A stretch of DNA of 64,000 nucleotides, from contig NZ_JAJHNP010000004.1 of the NCBI RefSeq assembly GCF_020819595.1, positions 310,001 to 374,000 of the forward strand, read 5' to 3'. Positions 7,349-14,474 of the stretch are shown here, one piece after another. Source of the stretch: Streptomyces barringtoniae (lineage in GTDB: Bacteria; Actinomycetota; Actinomycetes; Streptomycetales; Streptomycetaceae). The number at the start of each line of letters is the position of its first letter. Position 1 is the first letter of the stretch. The position numbers and the translations under genes were made by a program. The notes beneath the pieces are model-generated. The model saw only the letters and a list, made by a program, of their open reading frames with translations. It was not told the DNA's origin and ran no database searches.

Positions 7349-7915
7349 ATGGCCATAGCGCAGCCCGAGCGGGGCGGGCTGCTGCCCGATCGCACGGGCC
7401 CCCTTCGCGGCACGCTCGCCACCACCGCCTGCATGGAGACACTGCAGGTCGGCTACTTGCACGCGGTCGCCGCCGCGGCCGGCTGCTCGCTGTCCCAGCC
7501 CTTCCCGGACAACGGCATCGACTGGCACGTCAGCCACAGCGCGGCCGGACACACCGTCGACGACGAGGTCACCATCAAGGTGCAGCTGAAGGCCACGTAC
7601 CAGGTCGCGCCGAACCCGCCGGGGCGCTCCTTCTCCTTCACCCTCGACAACGACCATCTGCGCAAGCTCGCCCGCACACCCGTCTCGGTGCACAAGATCC
7701 TGGTCGTCATGCTCGTCCCGCGCTCGCAGGACGACTGGCTGCGCGCCAGCCACGACCGGCTCGACCTCAGGCACTGCTGCTACTGGGTCAACCTCGCCGG
7801 CCACCCCATCACCGGCCGGCACCGGACCACCGTGCGGATACCGACCACACGCATCTTCGACGACCGGGCGCTCTGCGAGATCATGACGCGGGTCGGGACG
7901 GGAGGCAGGCCATGA
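7349..7915 (+). CDS. DUF4365-domain protein
   Basis: This encodes 188 aa from ATG 7349 (GGAAGG at 7334-7339). It resembles DUF4365: an N-terminal helix (ATTACMETLQVGYLHAVAAAAGC), DNGIDWHVSH, a central strand pair with VTIKVQLKATYQ, then FTLDNDHLRKLARTPVSVHKILVVMLVP. DUF4365 has been compared with restriction-endonuclease-like folds; here D-x3-D and K-x-Q-x-K (GIDWH, IKVQLKAT) could be such a D...(D/E)xK-like centre. That reading is inference. Its stop overlaps the start of the next gene (ATGA), implying coupled translation and a joint function. Confidence 0.7.
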   Translation: MAIAQPERGGLLPDRTGPLRGTLATTACMETLQVGYLHAVAAAAGCSLSQPFPDNGIDWHVSHSAAGHTVDDEVTIKVQLKATYQVAPNPPGRSFSFTLDNDHLRKLARTPVSVHKILVVMLVPRSQDDWLRASHDRLDLRHCCYWVNLAGHPITGRHRTTVRIPTTRIFDDRALCEIMTRVGTGGRP

Positions 7916-9168
7916 GAAGCCGTCCGTACGAGGAACTGCCGCGCCAGGTCCGGCCGCATCCCGACGACCTCTCCTGGAACCGGCCCCCGGAACCCGCCGA
8001 GGTCGACCCCGCCGTGCTCGGCGCCCTGCTGCACCGGCACGGCTGGCAGCGGCGCGGCGGAGCCCCCGGGCGCTACGGCCGCTGGACCCCGCCGGGACCG
8101 GGCGCCGGCGGGACCAGCCTGCTGGTGCCCGAGAGCCGCGCCTTCCCCGACAGCGACGACCTGCTCGGCGAGGCCCTCGACGCCCTCGCCCGCAGCGCCA
8201 CGCCCGCCGCCCGCGAGGTGCTGATCTCCCTCGCCGTGCCCAGCGACGAGATCCGCTGGTGGCGCGACACCCCGGGCGGACCCGTCGGCGCCGCGCCGTG
8301 GACCGCCGACGAGCAACTGCGCGCAGCCGCCCGGCAGATGCTGCTCGCCGCCGCGCTCGCCACACGCGCGCGTGCCGGTTACTACGGCGCCCGCCACCGC
8401 CGCTCCGCCGCCGCACTCCTTCAGGACGTCCTCGTCGGCCCCGCCGCCGAGGGCCGGCACCTCACCGCCTTCGTGCCCGTGCCCACCGGCCGCCCGCTCG
8501 CCGTACGCCTGTACCAGGCCCTCAACGCCGCACGCGAGGCCGTCGACTACCAGCGGGCCACCGGCGGCATGGACGCCTTCGACGGTGCGGTCGAGGCCGG
8601 CGTCAGCCGCGAACTGACCGAGGCGCTCGCCGCGCTCGTCCGGGGCACCGAGGGCGCCCGGATCGCCGTCGCCTGGGCACCCGGCGCCGGCGTCCCCGAG
8701 GGCTGCGCCCCCTCCGCCGAGCCCGTCGAGTTCTCACCCGGCGACCTGCCCGTGCTGCGCGAGGCCGCCGCCCGCTATCTGCGCGAGGAACCCTCCATGC
8801 CGGTCCGCGTCACCGGCGCCGTCGTCCGCATGCGCCGTTCCGGACCCGGCGGCGAGGGCACCGTACGGCTGCGCGTCCTCGCCGGCGCCGACGTCACGCA
8901 CGTCCGCGTCACCCTGGACGAGGAGGACTACCGCATCGCAGGCCACGCCCACCTCGTCGGGCTCCCGGTGCGCGTGCACGGCCGGCTGGAGCGCCGGGGC
9001 GGCTTCCGCCGGCTCACCGGCGCCTCCGGGGTCGTCCCCGTCCAGGTCGACGAGGGCGAGCGGGACCGGCTGCTGAAGTCCCTCCAGGAGAACCTCGACT
9101 TCTTCGAGGAGGCCTGCGGGGAGGCGTACGGGGACGAGGACGGGGAGGCGTACGGGGACGAGGACTGA
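7912..9168 (+). CDS. Unknown protein translationally coupled to the DUF4365 gene
   Basis: This encodes 418 aa, with ATG 7912 inside the stop of the preceding gene and GGGAGGCAGG upstream. I recognise no named family. There are no transmembrane segments or signal peptide. An N-terminal region (residues 1-80) contains WQRRGGAPGRYGRWTPPGPG and a helical middle follows (AREVLISLAVPSDEIRWWR; ATRARAGYYGARHRRSAAALLQDVL). The C-terminal third is rich in beta strands (MPVRVTGAVVRMRRSGPGGEGTVRLRVLAG; IAGHAHLVGLPVRVHGRLERRGGFRRL), resembling a small OB-like or barrel domain. The acidic tail ends in two copies of EAYGDED. Coupling to DUF4365 suggests the two act together. Confidence 0.75.
   Translation: MRSRPYEELPRQVRPHPDDLSWNRPPEPAEVDPAVLGALLHRHGWQRRGGAPGRYGRWTPPGPGAGGTSLLVPESRAFPDSDDLLGEALDALARSATPAAREVLISLAVPSDEIRWWRDTPGGPVGAAPWTADEQLRAAARQMLLAAALATRARAGYYGARHRRSAAALLQDVLVGPAAEGRHLTAFVPVPTGRPLAVRLYQALNAAREAVDYQRATGGMDAFDGAVEAGVSRELTEALAALVRGTEGARIAVAWAPGAGVPEGCAPSAEPVEFSPGDLPVLREAAARYLREEPSMPVRVTGAVVRMRRSGPGGEGTVRLRVLAGADVTHVRVTLDEEDYRIAGHAHLVGLPVRVHGRLERRGGFRRLTGASGVVPVQVDEGERDRLLKSLQENLDFFEEACGEAYGDEDGEAYGDED
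9121..9166 (+). repeat. 24-bp in-frame tandem duplication
   Basis: The 24-bp unit at 9121-9144 is repeated at 9145-9166 (the last two bases differ) and encodes the repeated acidic octapeptide EAYGDEDG at the end of the unknown protein. A diverged half-unit precedes it (9109-9120). The period is divisible by three, so the duplication is tolerated by the frame. Confidence 0.85.
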
Positions 9169-9225
9169 GGAGTATCGGACAGGGAACTGTGGGTGACCGT
9201 TTCGCGGTCGGTGCCGTGGGGTCGG

Positions 9226-9231
9226 TACGAT
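9226..9231 (+). promoter_or_regulatory. -10 candidate of thrS
   Basis: TACGAT lies 58 nt upstream of the thrS start in a 121-bp gap. No convincing -35 is seen. No T-box features (specifier loop, T-box sequence, antiterminator) are present. Confidence 0.3.
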
Positions 9232-9289
9232 CGCCTGTGCGCGCGCTCCTGGTATGGCGCCGCACCCCACCTTCAGTCAGGAGAGACCG

Positions 9290-11266
9290 GTGTCAGACGT
9301 CCGTGTGATCATCCAACGCGATTCCGAGCGGGAAGAACGCGTGGTGACGACGGGCACTACGGCCGCCGACCTCTTCGCGGGCGAGCGCTCGATCATCGCC
9401 GCGCGTGTCGGGGGCGAGCTGAAGGACCTCGCCTACGAGGTCGAGGACGGCGAGACCGTCGAGGGCGTCGAGATCTCGTCCGAGGACGGCCTGAACATCC
9501 TGCGCCACTCCACCGCGCACGTCATGGCGCAGGCCGTGCAGGAGCTGTTCCCCGAGGCCAAGCTGGGCATCGGCCCGCCCGTCAAGGACGGCTTCTACTA
9601 CGACTTCGACGTCGAGAAGCCGTTCACGCCCGAGGATCTCAAGGCCATCGAGAAGAAGATGCAGGAGATCCAGAAGCGCGGGCAGCGCTTCGCCCGCCGT
9701 GTGGTCACCGACGAGGCCGCCCGCGAGGAGCTGGCCGCCGAGCCGTACAAGCTGGAGCTGATCGGCCTGAAGGGCTCGGCCTCCTCCGACGACGGCGCGG
9801 ACGTCGAGGTCGGCGCCGGCGAGCTGACGATCTACGACAACCTGGACGCCAAGACCGGCGAGCTGTGCTGGAAGGACCTCTGCCGCGGTCCGCACCTGTC
9901 CTCCACCCGCCTGATCCCGGCGTTCAAGCTGATGCGCAACGCGGCCGCCTACTGGCGCGGCAGCGAGAAGAACCCGATGCTCCAGCGCATCTACGGCACT
10001 GCCTGGCCGTCCAAGGACGAGCTGAAGGCGTACCTGGACTTCCTCGCCGAGGCCGAGAAGCGCGACCACCGCAAGCTCGGCAGCGAGCTGGACCTGTTCT
10101 CCATCCCGGAGCAGATCGGCTCCGGCCTCGCCGTCTTCCACCCCAAGGGCGGCATCGTCCGCCGGGTCATGGAGGACTACTCGCGGCGCCGCCACGAGGA
10201 GGAGGGCTACGAGTTCGTCTACACCCCGCACGCCACGAAGGGGAAGCTCTTCGAGACGTCCGGGCACCTGGACTGGTACGCCGAGGGCATGTACCCGCCC
10301 ATGCAGCTCGACGAGGGCGTGGACTACTACCTCAAGCCCATGAACTGCCCGATGCACAACCTGATCTTCGACGCGCGCGGCCGCTCCTACCGCGAACTGC
10401 CGCTGCGCCTCTTCGAGTTCGGGACCGTGTACCGGTACGAGAAGTCGGGCGTCGTGCACGGCCTCACCCGTGCCCGCGGCTTCACGCAGGACGACGCGCA
10501 CATCTACTGCACCCGTGAGCAGATGTCCGAGGAGCTGGACAAGACGCTCACCTTCGTCCTCGGCCTGCTGCGCGACTACGGCCTGACCGACTTCTACCTG
10601 GAGCTGTCCACCAAGGACCCGGAGAAGTTCGTCGGTTCCGACGAGGTCTGGGAGGAGGCGACCGAGACCCTGCGCCAGGTCGCCGAGAAGCAGAGCCTGC
10701 CCCTCGTCCCGGACCCGGGCGGCGCCGCCTTCTACGGCCCGAAGATCTCCGTCCAGGCCAAGGACGCGATCGGCCGCACCTGGCAGATGTCGACCATCCA
10801 GCTCGACTTCAACCTGCCCGAGCGCTTCAACCTGGAGTACACCGGCCCGGACGGCTCCAAGCAGCGTCCGGTCATGATCCACCGCGCGCTGTTCGGCTCC
10901 ATCGAGCGGTTCTTCGCCGTGCTGCTGGAGCACTACGCGGGCGCCTTCCCGGCCTGGCTGGCCCCGGTCCAGGCGCTCGGCATCCCGATCGGCGACGCGC
11001 ACGTGGAGTACCTGGAGAAGTTCGCCGCCGCGGCCCGGAAGCAGGGCCTGCGCGTCGAGGTGGACTCCTCCTCGGACCGCATGCAGAAGAAGATCCGCAA
11101 CGCCCAGAAGCAGAAGGTGCCCTTCATGGTCATCGCGGGCGACGAGGACATGTCGGGCGGTTCGGTGTCGTTCCGCTACCGCGACGGCTCCCAGGAGAAC
11201 GGCATCCCGTTCGACGAGGCCATCGCGAAGATCGCGCAGGTCGTTCAGGAGCGGGTCCAGGTCTGA
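9290..11266 (+). CDS. thrS: Threonyl-tRNA synthetase
   Basis: This encodes 658 aa. GTG 9290 is chosen for AGGAGAG at 9279-9285. Domains in order: N-terminal TGS (residues 1-65, [19 protein letters not shown]), the editing-associated SAD domain ([23 protein letters not shown] ... CRGPHL), the class II catalytic core with motif 2 ([31 protein letters not shown]) and motif 3 ([18 protein letters not shown]), and a C-terminal anticodon-binding domain ([19 protein letters not shown] ...). Zinc ligands are present (NCPMHN Cys, plus histidines). It charges tRNA-Thr in the cytosol. It is monocistronic and closed by a strong terminator. Confidence 0.97.
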   Translation: MSDVRVIIQRDSEREERVVTTGTTAADLFAGERSIIAARVGGELKDLAYEVEDGETVEGVEISSEDGLNILRHSTAHVMAQAVQELFPEAKLGIGPPVKDGFYYDFDVEKPFTPEDLKAIEKKMQEIQKRGQRFARRVVTDEAAREELAAEPYKLELIGLKGSASSDDGADVEVGAGELTIYDNLDAKTGELCWKDLCRGPHLSSTRLIPAFKLMRNAAAYWRGSEKNPMLQRIYGTAWPSKDELKAYLDFLAEAEKRDHRKLGSELDLFSIPEQIGSGLAVFHPKGGIVRRVMEDYSRRRHEEEGYEFVYTPHATKGKLFETSGHLDWYAEGMYPPMQLDEGVDYYLKPMNCPMHNLIFDARGRSYRELPLRLFEFGTVYRYEKSGVVHGLTRARGFTQDDAHIYCTREQMSEELDKTLTFVLGLLRDYGLTDFYLELSTKDPEKFVGSDEVWEEATETLRQVAEKQSLPLVPDPGGAAFYGPKISVQAKDAIGRTWQMSTIQLDFNLPERFNLEYTGPDGSKQRPVMIHRALFGSIERFFAVLLEHYAGAFPAWLAPVQALGIPIGDAHVEYLEKFAAAARKQGLRVEVDSSSDRMQKKIRNAQKQKVPFMVIAGDEDMSGGSVSFRYRDGSQENGIPFDEAIAKIAQVVQERVQV

Positions 11267-11288
11267 TCCGGCGCCCGCTCCGTACGAG

Positions 11289-11320
11289 GGCCCCCGGGGA
11301 GGTTCACCTCCCCGGGGGCC
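11289..11320. terminator. Bidirectional terminator between thrS and the K+ channel gene
   Basis: A perfect 14-bp GC-rich stem (11289-11302 with 11307-11320), loop TTCA, is followed by TTTCGT on the plus strand. The stop codon of the minus-strand channel gene (11304-11306) lies inside the loop/stem. Confidence 0.85.
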
Positions 11321-11960
11321 TTTCGTCTCCCTCGCGGGTGAAGGTCTGCATCAGCCAGGACGAGAACGAGCCCGTCACCGCGCCGAGCAGGGCGAGGCCG
11401 CCGATCATCATCCCGATGGCGATCGTCCGGCCCATCGGGGTGACCGGGGTGATGTCGCCGTACCCGACCGTGGTGAGGGTCGAGGCCGCCCACCACACGG
11501 CGTCCCCGAACGTGCGCATGGTGGCGCCCGGGGCGCCGCGCTCCGCCTGGTAGACCGCGAGAGCACCGGAGAAGCCCAGCAGCAGGGTGGACAGTCCGGC
11601 GTAGGAGATCACGCGTGCGTGCAGGGAGAGCCGGGGCTGTCCGGCCTTGCGCTGTACCGCGTCGTACAGCGGAACGATCCGCAGCGGGCGCAGCAGCGGC
11701 AGGATGACCACCACCGTGTGCAGCACGTGCGTGGGGACGAAGCGCAGTCCCTGCCCGCTGAGCCGCCAGCGCACCCCGTAGTCCGCGGCGAACAGCACCC
11801 AGAGGGCGAGCATCACCAACTTGCACACGCCGTGCCAGAAGTCGGGCAGGTCCGGCATCAGGACATGGGTGGCATACGCGGCCAGGAAGACCAGCGACGC
11901 CAGGAAGAGGGGGATCTCGGTGCGCTGCTCCCAGCGCTTCACACGGCTGTCGTCGACCAC
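11304..11960 (-). CDS. Voltage-gated-type potassium channel
   Basis: About 218 aa if started at GTG 11960. The frame is open back to an ATG at 12041, but that would leave no promoter because the divergent HIT gene starts at 12040. Hydrophobic segments: EIPLFLASLVFLAAYATHV, GVCKLVMLALWVLFAADY, HVLHTVVVILPLLRPLRIVPLY, VISYAGLSTLLLGFSGALAVY, then the pore loop with selectivity filter TLTTVGYGD and a final helix RTIAIGMMIGGLALLGAVTGSFSSW. Several arginines follow helix 3 in the place of a voltage sensor. It is therefore a six-helix tetrameric K+ channel of the plasma membrane. There is no cytosolic RCK domain; the exact start is uncertain. Confidence 0.85.
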   Translation of the reverse strand: MVDDSRVKRWEQRTEIPLFLASLVFLAAYATHVLMPDLPDFWHGVCKLVMLALWVLFAADYGVRWRLSGQGLRFVPTHVLHTVVVILPLLRPLRIVPLYDAVQRKAGQPRLSLHARVISYAGLSTLLLGFSGALAVYQAERGAPGATMRTFGDAVWWAASTLTTVGYGDITPVTPMGRTIAIGMMIGGLALLGAVTGSFSSWLMQTFTREGDERPPGR

Positions 11961-12026
11961 CGGCCAAGCTTGGCCGGTGACCTTTCTCCCGCCGCCCCGG
12001 CGACACGCCGCGAACGGGCGAAGCCA

Positions 12027-12039
12027 TATGCTGCCTAGC
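12027..12039 (+). promoter_or_regulatory. -10 element of leaderless HIT gene
   Basis: TATGCT (12027-12032) lies 7 nt before ATG 12040 and no ribosome binding site is present, which points to a leaderless transcript. Confidence 0.45.
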
Positions 12040-12585
12040 ATGACGAGTGAGCCGGAGCAGCAGATCGGAGTGGGGACGCAGGACGCGTTCCAGCGCCTGT
12101 GGACGCCCCACCGGATGGCCTACATCCAGGGCGAGAACAAGCCGAGCGGCCCCGGGGCCGACGACGGCTGCCCCTTCTGCACGATCCCGGCCAAGTCCGA
12201 CGAGGACGGACTGATCGTCCGGCGCGGCGAGCACGTCTACGCCGTCCTGAACCTCTATCCGTACAACGGCGGCCATCTGATGACGGTCCCGTACCGCCAT
12301 GTCGCCGACTACACGGACCTGACCGGTCCGGAGACCGCGGAGCTGGCCGAGCTGACCAAGCAGGCGATGACGGCCCTGCGCACCGCGTCCGGCGCGCACG
12401 GCTTCAACATCGGCATGAACCAGGGCACGGTCGCGGGTGCCGGCATCGCCGCCCACCTGCACCAGCACATCGTCCCGCGCTGGGGCGGCGACACGAACTT
12501 CATGCCGGTGGTCGGCCACACGAAGGTGCTGCCGCAGCTCCTGGCCGACACCAGGAAGATGCTGGCGGAGGCCTGGCCGGCGTAG
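12040..12585 (+). CDS. HIT-family nucleotide hydrolase/transferase
   Basis: This encodes 181 aa. The histidine triad is HLHQHIVPRW near residue 140. A CPFC pair (residue ~45) probably binds zinc, as in the Ap4A phosphorylase/hydrolase-like HIT proteins of actinobacteria. LYPYNGGHLMTVPYRHV is the typical substrate-pocket region. The expected substrates are AMP-linked nucleotides such as Ap4A. ATG 12040 is preferred over ATG 12028 because of -10 spacing. It lies between thrS and the PIM genes, as in mycobacteria where a HIT gene sits by pgsA. Confidence 0.87.
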   Translation: MTSEPEQQIGVGTQDAFQRLWTPHRMAYIQGENKPSGPGADDGCPFCTIPAKSDEDGLIVRRGEHVYAVLNLYPYNGGHLMTVPYRHVADYTDLTGPETAELAELTKQAMTALRTASGAHGFNIGMNQGTVAGAGIAAHLHQHIVPRWGGDTNFMPVVGHTKVLPQLLADTRKMLAEAWPA

Positions 12586-12615
12586 CCGCCGGGTGCCCTC
12601 TGCCGAGGGCACCGC

Positions 12616-14262
12616 TCACGCGTCGTACAGGTCGGCCTTCTTCGGCGTGGGGTCCTGGACCAGGCCGCTGAGGATGCCCGACCGCGTGCCGAACTTCTCC
12701 GTGTCCACGCCGTTCTCCTCCAGCACCCTGATCGCCGCCGAGTGCACCACCCGCAGCACCGGCGTGGCCGCGCGCAGCGCGTCGTCGGCCATGAAGCGGT
12801 GCCGCCAGGGCTGGTCGGCCCAGGCATGCCGCAGCCCGAACGGCTCCGGCAGGACGAGCGAGCCGCCGAGCCAGTTCAGCAGCGGCGGGTACCAGGTCAG
12901 CGGGGCGCGCGAGGCGAGCCGTACCACCTCGTCGGTGGTGACCAGCGGCAGCAGGATCTTCCTGGTCTCCCAGGGCTTGAGGGACTTGGAGACCTCCTTG
13001 CTCGGCGGCTCCGGTTTGGAGGTGAACAGCGGGTTCACCGGCCCCAGCGCGTGCCCGGTCACCTCGATGCGCAGCGTCTCGTGCAGCACCGTCACCGTGA
13101 TCAGCATGGTGAGGACCAGCTGCCCGTCCCACAGCGTCCACTGCACGCCCAGGTAGTGCCGGTCGCCGCTGCCGAACTGCTGCTTGTTGCAGATCTCCTG
13201 TATCGCGTGCGGCTTGACCTGGAAGGCCTCGACGTCGGTGCCCTCGGGCCGGGACACCTCCGCGGCCTTCTCGCCGATCGGTGTGACGATCCAGTGCTTG
13301 ATGGACGGCTTGGGGAAACCGCCGGTGTTGAGCGGGCCGCGCTCCAGCAGGGCGAGCTGGTCGTGGATCGCGCGTATGACGTCCCAGCTGCGGAAGGGGT
13401 GGATCTCCCGGCTCGGGTCGGCGGGCACCAGATCCTCGGCGAGCTGCCAGGCGCCCCAGCGGGTGCCCATGCCGAGTATGCCCTTGGGGCCGGCGTAGAA
13501 GACCGAGTTGGACTGCTGCTCGGCGCTGAGCCGGGCCAGCGACTGGCGCAGCTCCTCGGCCGCCGTCTGGTTGGGTCCGCGCGGCACGGCCTCGGGGACC
13601 TTCGCACCGACGCTGGTGCCCGAGAGCAGGCCGCCCCAGCGGGCTCGCAGATCCTTGGCCGTGCGCTCACAGATCCGCTTGGCCCAGAACCAGCCGAGCA
13701 CGGGGAGCACGACGCACGCCCGGGCGTACCACGCCCAGAAGCCGGTGAACGGCATCTTGATCAGGAACAGCGCGGCGAGCACGCCGACACCCAGGAGCAG
13801 CGCGGTGGCGAGCGCGCCCACCCGTTTGTCCTCGCGCGTGGCGACGAACGTGCGCAGCTGGAAGACGAGCAGCCAGGCGATCAGCCCGGGCAGGAAGAGC
13901 ACTCCGCACAGGACCGTCACGGCGGTCAGGCGGTTGTCGCGCTCCCTGCGGATGTTGTTGGCCGCGAGGCAGTGCTCGACGACGAACTGGGGCTCGGTGC
14001 CGAAGGACTGGATGAGCGGCTTGCGGCCGGGAGCGAGCATCCGGGCGACCACGGCCCGCGAGAACGCCTCACCGAGGTTGGGCCGCAGCAGTGCGATCCT
14101 GCCGGGCTTGAGGGTCGACTCGTGCCACTCGTTGTCGGCCTTCTTGATCTCCTCCATCGGGCTGTCCCGGTACGCCGCCGAGGCCAGCGCGGAGGTCGCC
14201 GCCTGCCCCTCGTCTCCCGAGACGGGCACCTGGGGTCCGTCCCACTCCGTTCCCAACGACAT
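12616..14262 (-). CDS. Unknown multi-pass membrane protein
   Basis: This encodes about 548 aa from ATG 14262, which has GGGGGCGG just upstream. GTG 14322 or ATG 14274 are alternatives. A cytosolic N-terminal region of ~110 residues is followed by three closely spaced hydrophobic segments (LTAVTVLCGVLFLPGLIAWLL; GALATALLLGVGVLAALFLI; WAWYARACVVLPVLGWFWA). A large soluble region follows, with one more hydrophobic strand-rich segment (LVLTMLITVTVLHETLRIEV). No catalytic motif or named domain is recognised. It lies downstream of the EF-G paralogue on the same strand, 212 bp away, with a hairpin between them, so it is probably a separate transcript. Confidence 0.75.
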   Translation of the reverse strand: MSLGTEWDGPQVPVSGDEGQAATSALASAAYRDSPMEEIKKADNEWHESTLKPGRIALLRPNLGEAFSRAVVARMLAPGRKPLIQSFGTEPQFVVEHCLAANNIRRERDNRLTAVTVLCGVLFLPGLIAWLLVFQLRTFVATREDKRVGALATALLLGVGVLAALFLIKMPFTGFWAWYARACVVLPVLGWFWAKRICERTAKDLRARWGGLLSGTSVGAKVPEAVPRGPNQTAAEELRQSLARLSAEQQSNSVFYAGPKGILGMGTRWGAWQLAEDLVPADPSREIHPFRSWDVIRAIHDQLALLERGPLNTGGFPKPSIKHWIVTPIGEKAAEVSRPEGTDVEAFQVKPHAIQEICNKQQFGSGDRHYLGVQWTLWDGQLVLTMLITVTVLHETLRIEVTGHALGPVNPLFTSKPEPPSKEVSKSLKPWETRKILLPLVTTDEVVRLASRAPLTWYPPLLNWLGGSLVLPEPFGLRHAWADQPWRHRFMADDALRAATPVLRVVHSAAIRVLEENGVDTEKFGTRSGILSGLVQDPTPKKADLYDA

Positions 14263-14422
14263 TTCCGCCCCCATCGCCGCCGGTGTCGCTTCTGCGGCCT
14301 TCCCGACTTCCTCGCTCCGCACACCTGTTGAACAGGCCGTCGCGTCGATTACCCGTCACAACCGGACGACTGCGGCACGACGCGATCAGGTGATCAGCGT
14401 ATCCGCCGCCACCGACAACCGG

Positions 14423-14450
14423 CGGGCGGACGGCCGAAGCCGCCCGCCCG
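14423..14450 (-). terminator. Hairpin downstream of the EF-G-like gene
   Basis: An 11-bp stem with one G-U pair (14423-14433 with 14440-14450) encloses a six-base loop that reads CTTCGG on the minus strand, 25 bp past the EF-G-like stop. Confidence 0.55.
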
Positions 14451-14474
14451 CGCACCCGGCTAGCGGGTGCTGAA

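Noticed and set aside
9169..9289. T-box riboswitch upstream of thrS
   Set aside because: The gap is only 121 bp, with no T-box consensus, no specifier loop and no terminator/antiterminator pair.
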